A stretch of 64,000 nt of DNA. Origin: Micromonospora saelicesensis (GTDB lineage Bacteria; Actinomycetota; Actinomycetes; Mycobacteriales; Micromonosporaceae). The notes beneath the pieces are model-generated. The model worked only from the letters and a program-made list of their open reading frames with translations. It did no database searches and was not told where the DNA came from. Shown here piece by piece: positions 20,686 through 29,185 of this stretch (its first letter is position 1; the number at the start of each line of letters is the position of its first letter). Where the stretch lies: NCBI RefSeq assembly GCF_900091575.1, contig NZ_FMCR01000005.1, forward strand, positions 1-64,000. The letters are read 5' to 3'. The translations under genes and the position numbers were made by a program.

Positions 20686-21606
20686 TTGACCACATATCAC
20701 CAGTCGACCCGGGGGAAACCCCGGGTCGCTCTCGTCACCTGCTCAGCCCTGGCCGACCTCGACCCGGACGACCGGCTGGTCCTGGCCCCGCTCGCCGCCC
20801 GTGGTGTCGCCGTCCAGTCCGCCGTCTGGGACGACCCCGACGTCGACTGGTCGTCCTACGACCTGGTCGTGCTCCGCTCACCCTGGGACTACGCGCTACG
20901 CCGCGATGAGTTCGTGTCCTGGGCGGCCACCGTCCCGATGCTGGTCAACCCGGCGGACGTGGTCCGCTGGAACACCGACAAGCGCTACCTCGCCGAGCTG
21001 AACGCCGCCGGGGTGCCAACCGTGCCGACGTCGTGGATCGAGCCGGGGGAGAGCTGGCAGCTGCCCGCCGAGACCGGCGAGTACGTGCTCAAGCCGGCAG
21101 TCAGCGCCGGCAGTCAGGACACCGGCCGGTACGACCTGGCCGACCCGGAGCACCGGGACCTGGCCGCCGCACACGTTCGCCGGCTCTTCGAGGCCGGCCG
21201 GGTCACCATGGTCCAGCCGTACCTGCGGGCCGTCGACACCGAGGGCGAGACGGCCCTGCTCTTCCTGGCCGGCCCGGAAGGGCTCGCGTTCAGCCACGCG
21301 ATCCGCAAGGGTCCGATGCTGTCCGGTCCGGATCTCGGTCCGGACGGGCTCTACAAGGCCGAAGAGATCACCGCCCGCACCGCCCGCCCCGAACAGCTGG
21401 CGGTGGCCGAGCGGACCCTCGCGACGGTGCCCGGCGGCACCCGACAGCTGCTCTACGCCCGGGTCGACCTGATCCCCGGCCCGGACGGTGAGCCGGTCCT
21501 GGTCGAGCTGGAGCTGACCGAGCCGTCGCTCTTCATCGGGTACGCGGACGGAGCCCCCGACCGCCTCGCCACCGCGATCACCACCCACCTGGCCCGCACC
21601 GCCTAA
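20686..21606 (+). CDS. ATP-grasp domain ligase-like protein
   Basis: A 306-residue protein with an ATP-grasp layout like the RimK/DcsG-type (O-ureido-D-serine cyclo-ligase-like) proteins. 'SYDLVVLRSPWDYALR' belongs to the N-terminal pre-ATP-grasp fold. 'YVLKPAVSAGSQDTGRY' is the ATP-binding Lys strand and loop, and 'LLYARVDLIPGPDGEPVLVELELTEPSLF' holds the metal-binding acidic residues. It probably joins a carboxylate to an amine or similar nucleophile; the substrate is unknown. The only available start is TTG 20686, without a clear ribosome-binding site, so coupling to the upstream gene is likely. A perfect hairpin covers codons 7-15. Confidence 0.8.
   Translation: MTTYHQSTRGKPRVALVTCSALADLDPDDRLVLAPLAARGVAVQSAVWDDPDVDWSSYDLVVLRSPWDYALRRDEFVSWAATVPMLVNPADVVRWNTDKRYLAELNAAGVPTVPTSWIEPGESWQLPAETGEYVLKPAVSAGSQDTGRYDLADPEHRDLAAAHVRRLFEAGRVTMVQPYLRAVDTEGETALLFLAGPEGLAFSHAIRKGPMLSGPDLGPDGLYKAEEITARTARPEQLAVAERTLATVPGGTRQLLYARVDLIPGPDGEPVLVELELTEPSLFIGYADGAPDRLATAITTHLARTA
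20705..20728 (+). other. 10-bp hairpin with GAAA tetraloop at the start of the ATP-grasp gene
   Basis: CGACCCGGGG (20705-20714) pairs perfectly with CCCCGGGTCG (20719-20728) around a GNRA-type GAAA loop. It lies within the first 15 codons after a TTG start. No T-run follows, so it is more likely to affect translation or RNA stability than to terminate transcription. Confidence 0.7.
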
Positions 21607-21647
21607 CCCCCACCACAAGCAACCCCCGAACGGCCGCCCGCGCCGCC

Positions 21648-21755
21648 GTGGCCGCCCGCGCCGCCGTGGGCGCCCGCGCCGCCGTGGGCGTCCGCGCTGC
21701 CGTGGGCGTCCGCGCTGCCGTGGGCGTCCGCGCTGCCGTGGGCGTCCGCGCTGCC
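21648..21755. repeat. 18-bp minisatellite
   Basis: Four perfect copies of GTGGGCGTCCGCGCTGCC (21684-21755) are preceded by at least two diverged copies (21648-21683) and followed by degenerate remnants. It lies in the 629-bp gap between the ATP-grasp gene and ctaA. Open frames through it (for example 21578-21892 on the minus strand) only reflect the repeat and are not called as genes. Confidence 0.9.
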
Positions 21756-21840
21756 GTGCGCCCGTGCCGCTGGCCGTCCGCGCCGCCGACCAGCCGGGCT
21801 GCCGTGCGTCCGTGCTGCGGTGCGCCCGTGCTGCCGCCGG

Positions 21841-21918
21841 CAAGATCGCGCAACATCCTGGTTGTAGTGGCTTCCTGGCACTCCGTGGCCACTACATCCT
21901 GGTTCGAGCGCGATCTTG
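21841..21918. repeat. Extragenic palindrome, copy A
   Basis: Two 31-nt arms (21841-21871 and 21888-21918) are inverted copies. Their outer 11 nt (CAAGATCGCGC with GCGCGATCTTG) and inner 9 nt (TGTAGTGGC with GCCACTACA) match perfectly, while the middle segments differ. The loop is 16 nt. The same outer and inner boxes recur in copy B at 30995-31075. Confidence 0.85.
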
Positions 21919-21973
21919 GTGGCTATGGGCGGCCAACCCCGGGTCCGGGACCCTCCGGCGCGGGGTTCGTCGT

Positions 21974-22075
21974 CAAGATCCGCGCAACTTCAGGGATGTT
22001 GCCGTCTCCCGCGTGTCGGAGGCAGCAACATCGGGGGAGTTGCGGAGATCTTGGCGCGGGGCGCGGGGCGCGGGG
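21974..22075. repeat. Extragenic palindrome, copy C, with CGCGGGG repeats
   Basis: The left arm (21974-22009) begins CAAGATC and ends GATGTTGCCGTCTCC. The right arm (22018-22054) is its imperfect inverse and ends GATCTTGG. Three perfect CGCGGGG units (22055-22075) follow. Outer boxes are shared with copies A and B; the inner box is a variant. Confidence 0.8.
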
Positions 22076-22235
22076 CGCAGCATCCGGCACCTCGACGGCG
22101 CGGGGTACGGCGCCCGCTCGGGTGGCGTTCGCTGTGGGGCCAGTCGTTGCGGGCCAGCTCGGTGGTGACGGCGGGGCGGGCTGGGCCAGCGGGGAACGCG
22201 GGGCCCGGCGGCCGAGCGGCCTAGCGGCCGGACGG

Positions 22236-23183
22236 TCAGGCGGTGACTGGTACCGGGGCGGTGGCGTCGGTCGGGGCGGCCTGGGGGGCCGACGTGACCG
22301 CGCGGCGTTCCCGGGTGGACCACTGCACCGACAGGGCGGCCAGCAGCACCAGGCAGGAGCCGAGCATGTGCGTGCCGACCAGGATCGCCGGCACGTGGGT
22401 GAAGTACTGCACGAAGCCGATCAGGCCCTGACTCAACTCCACGGCGACCAGGATGATCGCGGCGCGGGTGGCTCGCTGCGCACCGACGGCGCGGAACGCG
22501 AAGATCAGCGCCACCGACAGCCCGATCAGCAGGAAGACCCCGTCGGCGTGCACCTGCGAGATCGTCTCCGGGTCGAGCCCGTTGCGGGCGGCGCCGTGGT
22601 CGCCGGCGTGCGGGCCGCTGCCGGTGACCCAGGTGCCGACGACCAGCACGGCGACGGTGACGCCGGTGGTGACCCGGGCCAGCGCGCGCAGCGGTGCGGG
22701 CACCACGGCCACGGTCGGGCCGTCGGGGTCGCCGATGCGTCGCCAGAGGGCGTACGCGGCGGCGATCACGGCCATCGAGGCGAGGAAGTGCAGCCCGACC
22801 ACCCACGGGTTGAGGTTGGTCAGCACGGTGATGCCACCGATCACCGCCTGGGCGGGGATGCCCAGGAAGACCGCCACGGCCAATGCGAGGAGCCCGGGTC
22901 GGCGGGGCCGATGCAGCAGTACGGCCAGTACGGTGGCCAGTGCGATCAGACCCACCGCGAAGGTCAGCATGCGGTTGCCGAACTCGATCACCCCGTACAC
23001 GCCCATTTCCGGCGTGGTGACGTAGGAATCGTCGGTGCACCGGGGCCAGGTGGGGCAGCCGAGGCCCGAGGCGGTCAACCGGACGGCCCCGCCGGTGACG
23101 ACGATGCCCACGTTCGCGATGATCGAGGCGAGCGCGAGGCGGCGCAGCAGGATGCCGGAGACCGGACGGACGATTCGGTTCAC
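22236..23183 (-). CDS. ctaA: Heme A synthase, COX15/CtaA family
   Basis: Membrane enzyme that oxidises heme O to heme A for cytochrome c oxidase. The 315-residue protein has eight predicted helices in two related halves. The extracellular Cys pair is present in 'GLGCPTWPRC', and candidate heme His residues occur in 'GLHFLAS', 'QVHADG' and 'VGTHMLG'. In the first helical bundle, 'EFGNRML' has Asn where the Bacillus-type motif has His (ExxHR). GTG 23183 has AGGA 9 nt upstream; the longer frame starts at 23201. It is divergent from sufR across 116 bp. Confidence 0.93.
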   Translation of the reverse strand: MNRIVRPVSGILLRRLALASIIANVGIVVTGGAVRLTASGLGCPTWPRCTDDSYVTTPEMGVYGVIEFGNRMLTFAVGLIALATVLAVLLHRPRRPGLLALAVAVFLGIPAQAVIGGITVLTNLNPWVVGLHFLASMAVIAAAYALWRRIGDPDGPTVAVVPAPLRALARVTTGVTVAVLVVGTWVTGSGPHAGDHGAARNGLDPETISQVHADGVFLLIGLSVALIFAFRAVGAQRATRAAIILVAVELSQGLIGFVQYFTHVPAILVGTHMLGSCLVLLAALSVQWSTRERRAVTSAPQAAPTDATAPVPVTA

Positions 23184-23277
23184 GGCGCAAATCCTACGCA
23201 CCGTAGTGATCGAGGTTCGTCCGACTCCGTCGGCTCGGTGGTTGGGATCACCGGGGCCCGGGTTTGCGACCCTCCGG

Positions 23278-23289
23278 GTAATTACGTAA
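23278..23289. promoter_or_regulatory. Overlapping palindromes upstream of sufR, candidate operator
   Basis: GTAATTAC (23278-23285) and TTACGTAA (23282-23289) are overlapping perfect 8-bp palindromes. They form a short AT-rich island 11 bp before the sufR start and within the divergent ctaA-sufR gap. Autoregulation by SufR is usual for this operon, so this is the best visible candidate site. Confidence 0.45.
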
Positions 23290-23299
23290 CGTTGGCGTT

Positions 23300-24100
23300 G
23301 TGAAAAACGCGGCGGCGCTCTCCGGGCACCAACCGACGGCCGTACCGGCCCTCGGTGCGTCCGCCTCCGCGCCTGCCGTGACCACGTCGGCCGGCCTCGC
23401 CGGGCCGGCGGCGGCCGAGGTCTCCACCCGGGACCGGGTCACCCAGTTGCTGCTGGAGCAGGGTGCCACCACCGCCGCGCAGCTTGGCGCGGCGCTCGGG
23501 CTCAGCCCGGCGGCGATCCGCCGGCACCTCGACGCGATGCTTGCGGATGGTGACGTGTACGCCCGCGAGCAGCCCGTGCAGGGCAGCCGCGGTCGGGGGC
23601 GTCCGGCCAAGGTGTTCCTGTTGACCGAGGCCGCCCGGGTCCGCTGTGGCACACACCACTACGACAACATGGCCACCGCCGCGCTGCGCTGGATCGCCCG
23701 CAGTGGCGGCTCGGACGCGGTCGAGGCGTTCGCCACCGAGCAGGTGTCGGCTCTCGAGTCCCGTTGTCGGACGGCCATGGAGGACGCCGGCGACGACCCT
23801 CTCGCCCGGGCCGAGGCACTCGCCGCAGCGCTCACCGGCGAGGGTTACGCTGCCAATGCGACCACGATCGCCTCCGGCGGCCAGCTCTGCCAGCACCACT
23901 GCCCGGTGGCGCACGTGGCCGCCGAGTTTCCTCAGCTGTGCGAGGCCGAGACCGCGGTCATCTCCCGTCTGGTCGGCACCCACGTGCAGCGTCTGGCCAC
24001 CATCGCGCACGGCGACGGGGTGTGCACCACGCACATCCCGACTCAGCCGGGCCGCGTTCAATCCGGTAATCCCGTAACCACTGTGAGGACAGATAGATGA
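23300..24100 (+). CDS. sufR: Fe-S cluster-sensing repressor SufR
   Basis: DeoR/ArsR-like winged-helix repressor that senses Fe-S status through a bound cluster and controls the suf operon. Helix-turn-helix 'TAAQLGAALGLSPAAIRRHLDAML' spans about residues 58-81, and 'GRGRPAKVFLLT' forms the wing. The cluster ligands are in 'CQHHCPVAHVAAEFPQLC' (C197, C201, C214), with a further Cys at 242. GTG 23300 is the start. The first 40 residues are Ala-rich and poorly ordered. It overlaps sufB by 4 nt, so repressor and target are coupled. Confidence 0.93.
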   Translation: MKNAAALSGHQPTAVPALGASASAPAVTTSAGLAGPAAAEVSTRDRVTQLLLEQGATTAAQLGAALGLSPAAIRRHLDAMLADGDVYAREQPVQGSRGRGRPAKVFLLTEAARVRCGTHHYDNMATAALRWIARSGGSDAVEAFATEQVSALESRCRTAMEDAGDDPLARAEALAAALTGEGYAANATTIASGGQLCQHHCPVAHVAAEFPQLCEAETAVISRLVGTHVQRLATIAHGDGVCTTHIPTQPGRVQSGNPVTTVRTDR

Positions 24101-25527
24101 CCGAGCAGATCGTCCAGCCCCTGACCCAGGAAGAGCAGCTCGCCGCCCTGGGCCGGTACGAGTACGGCTGGTCCGACCCGGACGCCGCCGGGGCGGTCGC
24201 CCAGCGCGGCATCAACGAGGCGGTGGTGCGGGACATCTCGGCCAAGAAGAACGAGCCGGCGTGGATGCTCGACCTGCGGCTGAAGGGCCTGCGGCTGTTC
24301 GGCCGTAAGCCGATGCCGGCCTGGGGCGCGGACCTCACCGGGATCGACTTCGACAACATCAAGTACTTCGTGCGGTCCACCGAGAAGCAGGCCACCAGCT
24401 GGGAGGACCTGCCCGAGGACATCAAGAACACCTACGACCGGCTGGGCATCCCGGAGGCGGAGAAGCAGCGGCTGGTCGCCGGTGTCGCGGCGCAGTACGA
24501 GTCGGAGGTCGTCTACCACAAGATCCGCGAGGACCTTGAGGAGCAGGGCGTCCTCTTCCTGGACACCGACACGGCGCTGCGCGAGCACGAGGACGTCTTC
24601 AAGGAGTACTTCGGCACGGTGATCCCGGTCGGCGACAACAAGTTCGCCGCCCTGAACACCTCGGTGTGGTCCGGTGGCTCGTTCATCTACGTGCCGAAGG
24701 GCGTGCAGGTCGAGATCCCGCTGCAGGCCTACTTCCGGATCAACACGGAGAACATGGGCCAGTTCGAGCGGACGCTGATCATCGTCGACGAGGGTGCGTA
24801 CGTGCACTACGTCGAGGGCTGCACCGCGCCGCTCTACTCCTCCGACTCGCTGCACAGCGCGGTCGTGGAGATCATCGTCAAGAAGAACGCGCGCTGCCGC
24901 TACACGACCATCCAGAACTGGTCGAACAACGTCTACAACCTGGTCACCAAGCGCGCCGTCTGCCACGAGGGCGCGACCATGGAGTGGGTCGACGGCAACA
25001 TCGGCTCCAAGGTGACCATGAAGTACCCGGCGGTCTACATGACCGGCGAGCACGCCAAGGGCGAGGTGCTCTCGGTGGCGATGGCCGGCGAGGGTCAGCA
25101 CCAGGACGCCGGCGCCAAGATGGTGCACGCCGCGCCGCACACCTCCTCGACCATCGTGTCGAAGTCGATCGCCCGTGGCGGCGGCCGCACCTCGTACCGG
25201 GGTCTGGTGCAGGTGCTGGAGGGTTCGCACCACAGCCGGAGCACTGTCAAGTGCGACGCGCTGCTGGTCGACACCATCTCCCGCTCGGACACCTACCCGT
25301 ACGTCGACATCCGTGAGGACGACGTGTCGATGGGGCACGAGGCGACCGTCTCCAAGATCAGCGACGACCAGCTCTTCTACCTGATGAGCCGGGGCCTGAG
25401 CGAGGACGAGGCGATGGCCATGATCGTGCGCGGCTTCATCGAGCCGATCGCCAAGGAGCTCCCGATGGAGTACGCCCTGGAGCTCAACCGTCTGATCGAG
25501 CTTCAGATGGAGGGCGCGGTCGGCTGA
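24097..25527 (+). CDS. sufB: Fe-S cluster assembly scaffold SufB
   Basis: Scaffold subunit of the SufBCD complex on which Fe-S clusters are built. The 476-residue protein shows 'EPAWMLDLRLKGL', 'VPVGDNKFAALNTSVWSGG'-like core strands, 'YVEGCTAPLYSSDSLHSAVVEI' and the essential Cys C386 in 'STVKCDALLVD'. The last 40 residues resemble the SufD C-terminus. No intein interrupts the gene, unlike many mycobacterial sufB genes. ATG 24097 overlaps sufR. A hairpin follows the stop. Confidence 0.96.
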   Translation: MTEQIVQPLTQEEQLAALGRYEYGWSDPDAAGAVAQRGINEAVVRDISAKKNEPAWMLDLRLKGLRLFGRKPMPAWGADLTGIDFDNIKYFVRSTEKQATSWEDLPEDIKNTYDRLGIPEAEKQRLVAGVAAQYESEVVYHKIREDLEEQGVLFLDTDTALREHEDVFKEYFGTVIPVGDNKFAALNTSVWSGGSFIYVPKGVQVEIPLQAYFRINTENMGQFERTLIIVDEGAYVHYVEGCTAPLYSSDSLHSAVVEIIVKKNARCRYTTIQNWSNNVYNLVTKRAVCHEGATMEWVDGNIGSKVTMKYPAVYMTGEHAKGEVLSVAMAGEGQHQDAGAKMVHAAPHTSSTIVSKSIARGGGRTSYRGLVQVLEGSHHSRSTVKCDALLVDTISRSDTYPYVDIREDDVSMGHEATVSKISDDQLFYLMSRGLSEDEAMAMIVRGFIEPIAKELPMEYALELNRLIELQMEGAVG

Positions 25528-25541
25528 CGCCGCCGCTCCCC

Positions 25542-25569
25542 GTGACGGGCCGGAACCTCGGCCCGTCAC
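25542..25569 (+). terminator. Intra-operon hairpin between sufB and sufD
   Basis: Perfect 11-bp stem (25542-25552 with 25559-25569), 6-nt loop, in the 88-bp sufB-sufD gap. It is the only sizeable gap before sufT in an otherwise tightly packed operon, so partial termination or mRNA processing may set the SufB:SufD ratio. Confidence 0.6.
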
Positions 25570-25615
25570 ACCCGGCCCCAACTCGTCGTCACGGAACAGA
25601 CAGACCAAGGAAGAA

Positions 25616-26761
25616 ATGACTACCCAGGCTTCCGCGCCGCCGCCCAGCACCAAGTCGCAGGCGCTGCGCTCGTACGACGTCGCCGACTTCCCGGCCCTCA
25701 CCGGCCTGGAGGAGGAGTGGCGCTTCACCCCGCTCAAGCGCCTCCGCGGCCTGACCAGCGAGGCGCCGGCCGCGCCCGGCGCGGTCCGACACGAGTACGG
25801 CGACCTGCCCGAGGGCGTCGCCATCACCCGGGTCGGCCGTGACGACGAGCGGGTCGGCAGCGTGCTGACCCCGGTCGACCGGGTCAGCGCGCTGGCCTAC
25901 GGTGCCGCCGCGGACGCCCTGCTGCTGCGGGTGGCCCCCGACGTGGTGCTCGGTGAGGCGGTGCGGCTGCGGGTGGTCGGCGAGGGCGTCGAGCAGCCGG
26001 CGTTCGGTCACACCTTCGTCGAGGTGGGCCGGTTCGCCGAGGCGACAGTGGTGCTGGAGCACGTCGGGTCGGCCACCCTGGCCGACAACGTCGAGGTGGC
26101 CGTGGCCGACGGCGCGAAGCTGACGCTGGTCACTGTCGCCGACTGGGCCGACGACGCGGTCCAGGCCCAGCACCTGAAGATCAAGCTGGGCCGGGACGCC
26201 AAGGTCATCCACATCCAGGTCTCCCTGGGTGGCGACCTGGTCCGGCAGTTCACCAGCGTGGAATACACCGGGCGCGGTGGCGAGGCCGAGCTGTACGGCG
26301 TCTACTTCGCCGACTCCGGCCAGCACCTGGAGCACCGGCAGCTGGTCGACCACAGCATCCCGGACTGCCGCAGCTACGTCGGCTACCGGGGCGCTCTGCA
26401 GGGCGAGAGCGCACACACCGTCTGGGTGGGCGACGTGCTCATCCGGGCCGAGGCGACCGGCACCGACACGTACGAGATCAACCGGAACCTGCTGCTCACC
26501 GACGGCGCACGGGCGGACTCCGTACCCAATCTGGAGATCGAGACCGGCGAGATCTCCGGTGCCGGCCACGCCAGCGCGACCGGCCGCTTCGATGACGAGC
26601 AGTTGTTCTACCTGATGGCCCGGGGCATTCCGGAGAGCGAGGCCCGCCGGCTGGTGGTGCGTGGTTTCTTCGCCGAGCTGATCAACAAGATCCCGGTGGA
26701 GTCGCTGCGCGAGAGCCTCGGCGACGCGATCGAGGCCCGGCTGACCAAGGCGGGCGCTTGA
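25616..26761 (+). CDS. sufD: Fe-S cluster assembly protein SufD
   Basis: Second scaffold-type subunit of SufBCD, needed for iron acquisition by the complex. The 381-residue protein has a variable N-terminal third, then the beta-helix core ('DGAKLTLVTVADWADDAVQAQHL'), 'DHSIPDCRSYVGYRGAL' and C-terminal 'DDEQLFYLMARGIPESEARRLVVRGFF', shared with SufB. ATG 25616 has an AAGGAAGA site. Its stop overlaps the ferredoxin start by 1 nt. Confidence 0.94.
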   Translation: MTTQASAPPPSTKSQALRSYDVADFPALTGLEEEWRFTPLKRLRGLTSEAPAAPGAVRHEYGDLPEGVAITRVGRDDERVGSVLTPVDRVSALAYGAAADALLLRVAPDVVLGEAVRLRVVGEGVEQPAFGHTFVEVGRFAEATVVLEHVGSATLADNVEVAVADGAKLTLVTVADWADDAVQAQHLKIKLGRDAKVIHIQVSLGGDLVRQFTSVEYTGRGGEAELYGVYFADSGQHLEHRQLVDHSIPDCRSYVGYRGALQGESAHTVWVGDVLIRAEATGTDTYEINRNLLLTDGARADSVPNLEIETGEISGAGHASATGRFDDEQLFYLMARGIPESEARRLVVRGFFAELINKIPVESLRESLGDAIEARLTKAGA

Positions 26762-27087
26762 TGATCCGCATCTGCTCCACCGAGGACGTGCCGAAGGGCA
26801 CCGCGATCAGCGCGGACGTCGACGGCACGCCGATCGCCCTGGTGCACGGCGAGGACGGCGGCTTCTACGCCGCGTACGACGAGTGCTCGCACGCCTCGGT
26901 CGCGCTCTCCGAGGGTGAGGTCGATGGCTGCACGCTCGAGTGCTGGCTGCACGGCTCGCGCTTCGACCTGCGCACCGGCGAGCCGACCGGCCTGCCCGCC
27001 ACCGAACCCGTCCCCGTCTACCCCGTCGAAGTCCGCGACGGCGACATCTACCTCAGCCTGACGCCGAGTAATGGAGTGACCCGATAA
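26761..27087 (+). CDS. Rieske-type ferredoxin of the suf operon
   Basis: A 108-residue non-heme-iron oxygenase-type Rieske ferredoxin. The [2Fe-2S] ligands are C42 and H44 in 'ECSHAS' and C61 and H64 in 'CWLHGSRF', with the normal spacing. ATG 26761 shares a base with the sufD stop (TGATG). Its place between sufD and sufC is conserved in actinobacteria and suggests an electron-donor role in cluster assembly, though no specific reaction is established. Confidence 0.93.
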   Translation: MIRICSTEDVPKGTAISADVDGTPIALVHGEDGGFYAAYDECSHASVALSEGEVDGCTLECWLHGSRFDLRTGEPTGLPATEPVPVYPVEVRDGDIYLSLTPSNGVTR

Positions 27088-27860
27088 TGAGCACCCTGGA
27101 GATCCGCGACCTGAAGGTGTCGGTCAAGCTGCCCGAGGGTGAGCTCAAGCCGATCCTGGCCGGTGTCGACCTGACCGTGAAGTCGGGCGAGACCCACGCG
27201 ATCATGGGCCCGAACGGTTCCGGCAAGTCCACCCTGGCGTACTCGATCGCCGGTCACCCCAAGTACGAGATCACCGGTGGCACGGTGACCCTCGACGGCG
27301 AGGACGTGCTGGCCATGACGGTCGACGAGCGCGCCCGCGCCGGCCTCTTCCTGGCCATGCAGTACCCGGTCGAGGTGCCCGGCGTCTCGGTGGCGAACTT
27401 CCTGCGGACCGCCAAGACCGCCATCGACGGCGAGGCGCCGAAGCTCCGTACCTGGGGCGGCGAGCTGCGCGGTGCGATGGAGCGCCTCCAGATGGACCCG
27501 GCGTTCGCCCAGCGCAACGTCAACGAGGGCTTCTCCGGTGGTGAGAAGAAGCGGCACGAGATCGTCCAGCTGGAGCTGCTCAAGCCGAAGATCGCGATCC
27601 TCGACGAGACCGACTCCGGTCTCGACGTGGACGCGCTGCGCGTGGTCAGCGAGGGCGTCAACCGGGTCCGCGACACCGGTGACACCGGCGTGCTGCTGAT
27701 CACCCACTACACCCGGATCCTGCGCTACATCAAGCCGGACTTCGTGCACGTCTTCGTGGCCGGCCGGATCGTCGAGCAGGGCGGCTCGGAGCTGGCCGAC
27801 AAGCTCGAGGCCGAGGGCTACGAGCGGTACGCCGCCGGGGCCGGCACGGCCAAGGCCTGA
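27087..27860 (+). CDS. sufC: Fe-S cluster assembly ATPase SufC
   Basis: ABC-type cytosolic ATPase of the SufBCD complex. The 257-residue protein has Walker A 'GPNGSGKST', the SufC-type signature 'FSGGEKKRHEI', Walker B 'IAILDETDSGLD' and H-loop 'LLITHYTRIL'. The ATG shares a base with the ferredoxin stop (TAATG). It is followed after 20 bp by sufS. Confidence 0.96.
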   Translation: MSTLEIRDLKVSVKLPEGELKPILAGVDLTVKSGETHAIMGPNGSGKSTLAYSIAGHPKYEITGGTVTLDGEDVLAMTVDERARAGLFLAMQYPVEVPGVSVANFLRTAKTAIDGEAPKLRTWGGELRGAMERLQMDPAFAQRNVNEGFSGGEKKRHEIVQLELLKPKIAILDETDSGLDVDALRVVSEGVNRVRDTGDTGVLLITHYTRILRYIKPDFVHVFVAGRIVEQGGSELADKLEAEGYERYAAGAGTAKA

Positions 27861-27880
27861 GCGGGAGAGGCGCTGCCGAG

Positions 27881-29185
27881 ATGACCAGCATCGCGATCCC
27901 CTCGGGGATGCCGCAGTACGACGACGTGCCGCGTTTCGACGTGGCCCGGGTGCGCGCCGACTTCCCGATCCTCGGTCGGGACATCAACGGGCACCCGCTG
28001 GTCTACCTCGACAGCGCCAACACCTCGCACAAACCGCGCCAGGTGCTCGACGTGCTCGACGAGCACTACGCGCGGCACAACGCCAACGTGTCGCGCTCGG
28101 TGCATACCCTGGGCACCGAGGCCACCGAGGCGTACGAGGGGGCGCGGGCGAAGATTGCCGCGTTCATCAACGCGCCGAGCACCGACGAGGTGGTGTTCAC
28201 GAAGAACTCCACCGAGGCGATCAACATCGTGGCGTACGCCTTCTCGAACGCCTCGCTGCGCCCGGACGCCGATCCCCGTTTCCGGCTCGGTCCGGGCGAC
28301 GAGGTGGTGATCTCCGAGATGGAGCACCACTCGAACATCGTCCCGTGGCAGTTGCTCTGTGAGCGGACCGGCGCGACCCTGCGCTGGTTCCCGGTCACCG
28401 ACCAGGGGCGGTTGGACGAGTCGGGCCTGGAGGATCTGGTCACCGAACGGACGAAGATCGTCTCGCTGGTGCACATGTCCAACATCCTCGGCACTGTCAA
28501 CGCCACCTCCCGGATCACCGCGCGGGTCCGCGAGGTGGGTGCGCTGCTGTTGCTGGACTGCTCGCAGTCGGTGCCGCACCTGCCCATCGACGTGGTCGAC
28601 CTGGACGCCGACTACATCGTCTTCACCGGCCACAAGATGTGCGGTCCGACCGGCATCGGTGTGCTCTGGGGCCGGGGTGAGCTGCTGGCGGCCATGCCGC
28701 CGGTCTTCGGCGGCGGCTCGATGATCGAGACGGTCACCATGGCCCGCTCGACGTTCGCCGCGCCGCCGGCCCGCTTCGAGGCGGGCACGCCGCCGATCGC
28801 CGAGGCGGTCGCGCTCGGTGCGGCGGTCGACTACCTGACCGGCATCGGGATGCAGGCCATCCAGTGGCACGAGAAGGAGCTGACGGCGTACGCGCTGGAA
28901 GCTCTCGGCTCGGTGCCGGACCTGCGGATCTTCGGTCCGACCGTGCCGGTGGGCCGGGGCGGCACCATCTCGTTCGCACTCGGTGACGTGCACCCGCACG
29001 ACGTGGGTCAGGTGCTCGACTCGCTCGGCGTGCAGGTGCGGGTGGGCCACCACTGTGCCAAGCCGGTGTGCAGCCGGTTCGGCGTCCCGGCCATGACCCG
29101 GGCCTCGTTCTACCTCTACACCACCACCGAGGAGATCGACGCTCTGGTGGCCGGTCTGGAGCAGGTGCGGAAGGTGTTCGACTGA
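27881..29185 (+). CDS. sufS: Cysteine desulfurase SufS
   Basis: PLP-dependent group II desulfurase that takes sulphur from cysteine for Fe-S assembly. The 434-residue protein has 'YLDSANTSHKP', PLP lysine K252 in 'FTGHKMCGP' and persulfide cysteine C392 in 'RVGHHCAKPVC'. ATG 27881 gives a short N-terminal extension. The gene shares one base with sufU, its expected sulphur-acceptor partner. Confidence 0.96.
   Translation: MTSIAIPSGMPQYDDVPRFDVARVRADFPILGRDINGHPLVYLDSANTSHKPRQVLDVLDEHYARHNANVSRSVHTLGTEATEAYEGARAKIAAFINAPSTDEVVFTKNSTEAINIVAYAFSNASLRPDADPRFRLGPGDEVVISEMEHHSNIVPWQLLCERTGATLRWFPVTDQGRLDESGLEDLVTERTKIVSLVHMSNILGTVNATSRITARVREVGALLLLDCSQSVPHLPIDVVDLDADYIVFTGHKMCGPTGIGVLWGRGELLAAMPPVFGGGSMIETVTMARSTFAAPPARFEAGTPPIAEAVALGAAVDYLTGIGMQAIQWHEKELTAYALEALGSVPDLRIFGPTVPVGRGGTISFALGDVHPHDVGQVLDSLGVQVRVGHHCAKPVCSRFGVPAMTRASFYLYTTTEEIDALVAGLEQVRKVFD

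Noticed and set aside
21578..21892. Repeat-containing small open frames on both strands
   Set aside because: They exist only because the 18-bp minisatellite has no stop codons; no start signal or conserved sequence.
24097..25527. Intein in sufB
   Set aside because: Looked for because mycobacterial sufB often has one; the coding sequence is uninterrupted and of normal length.
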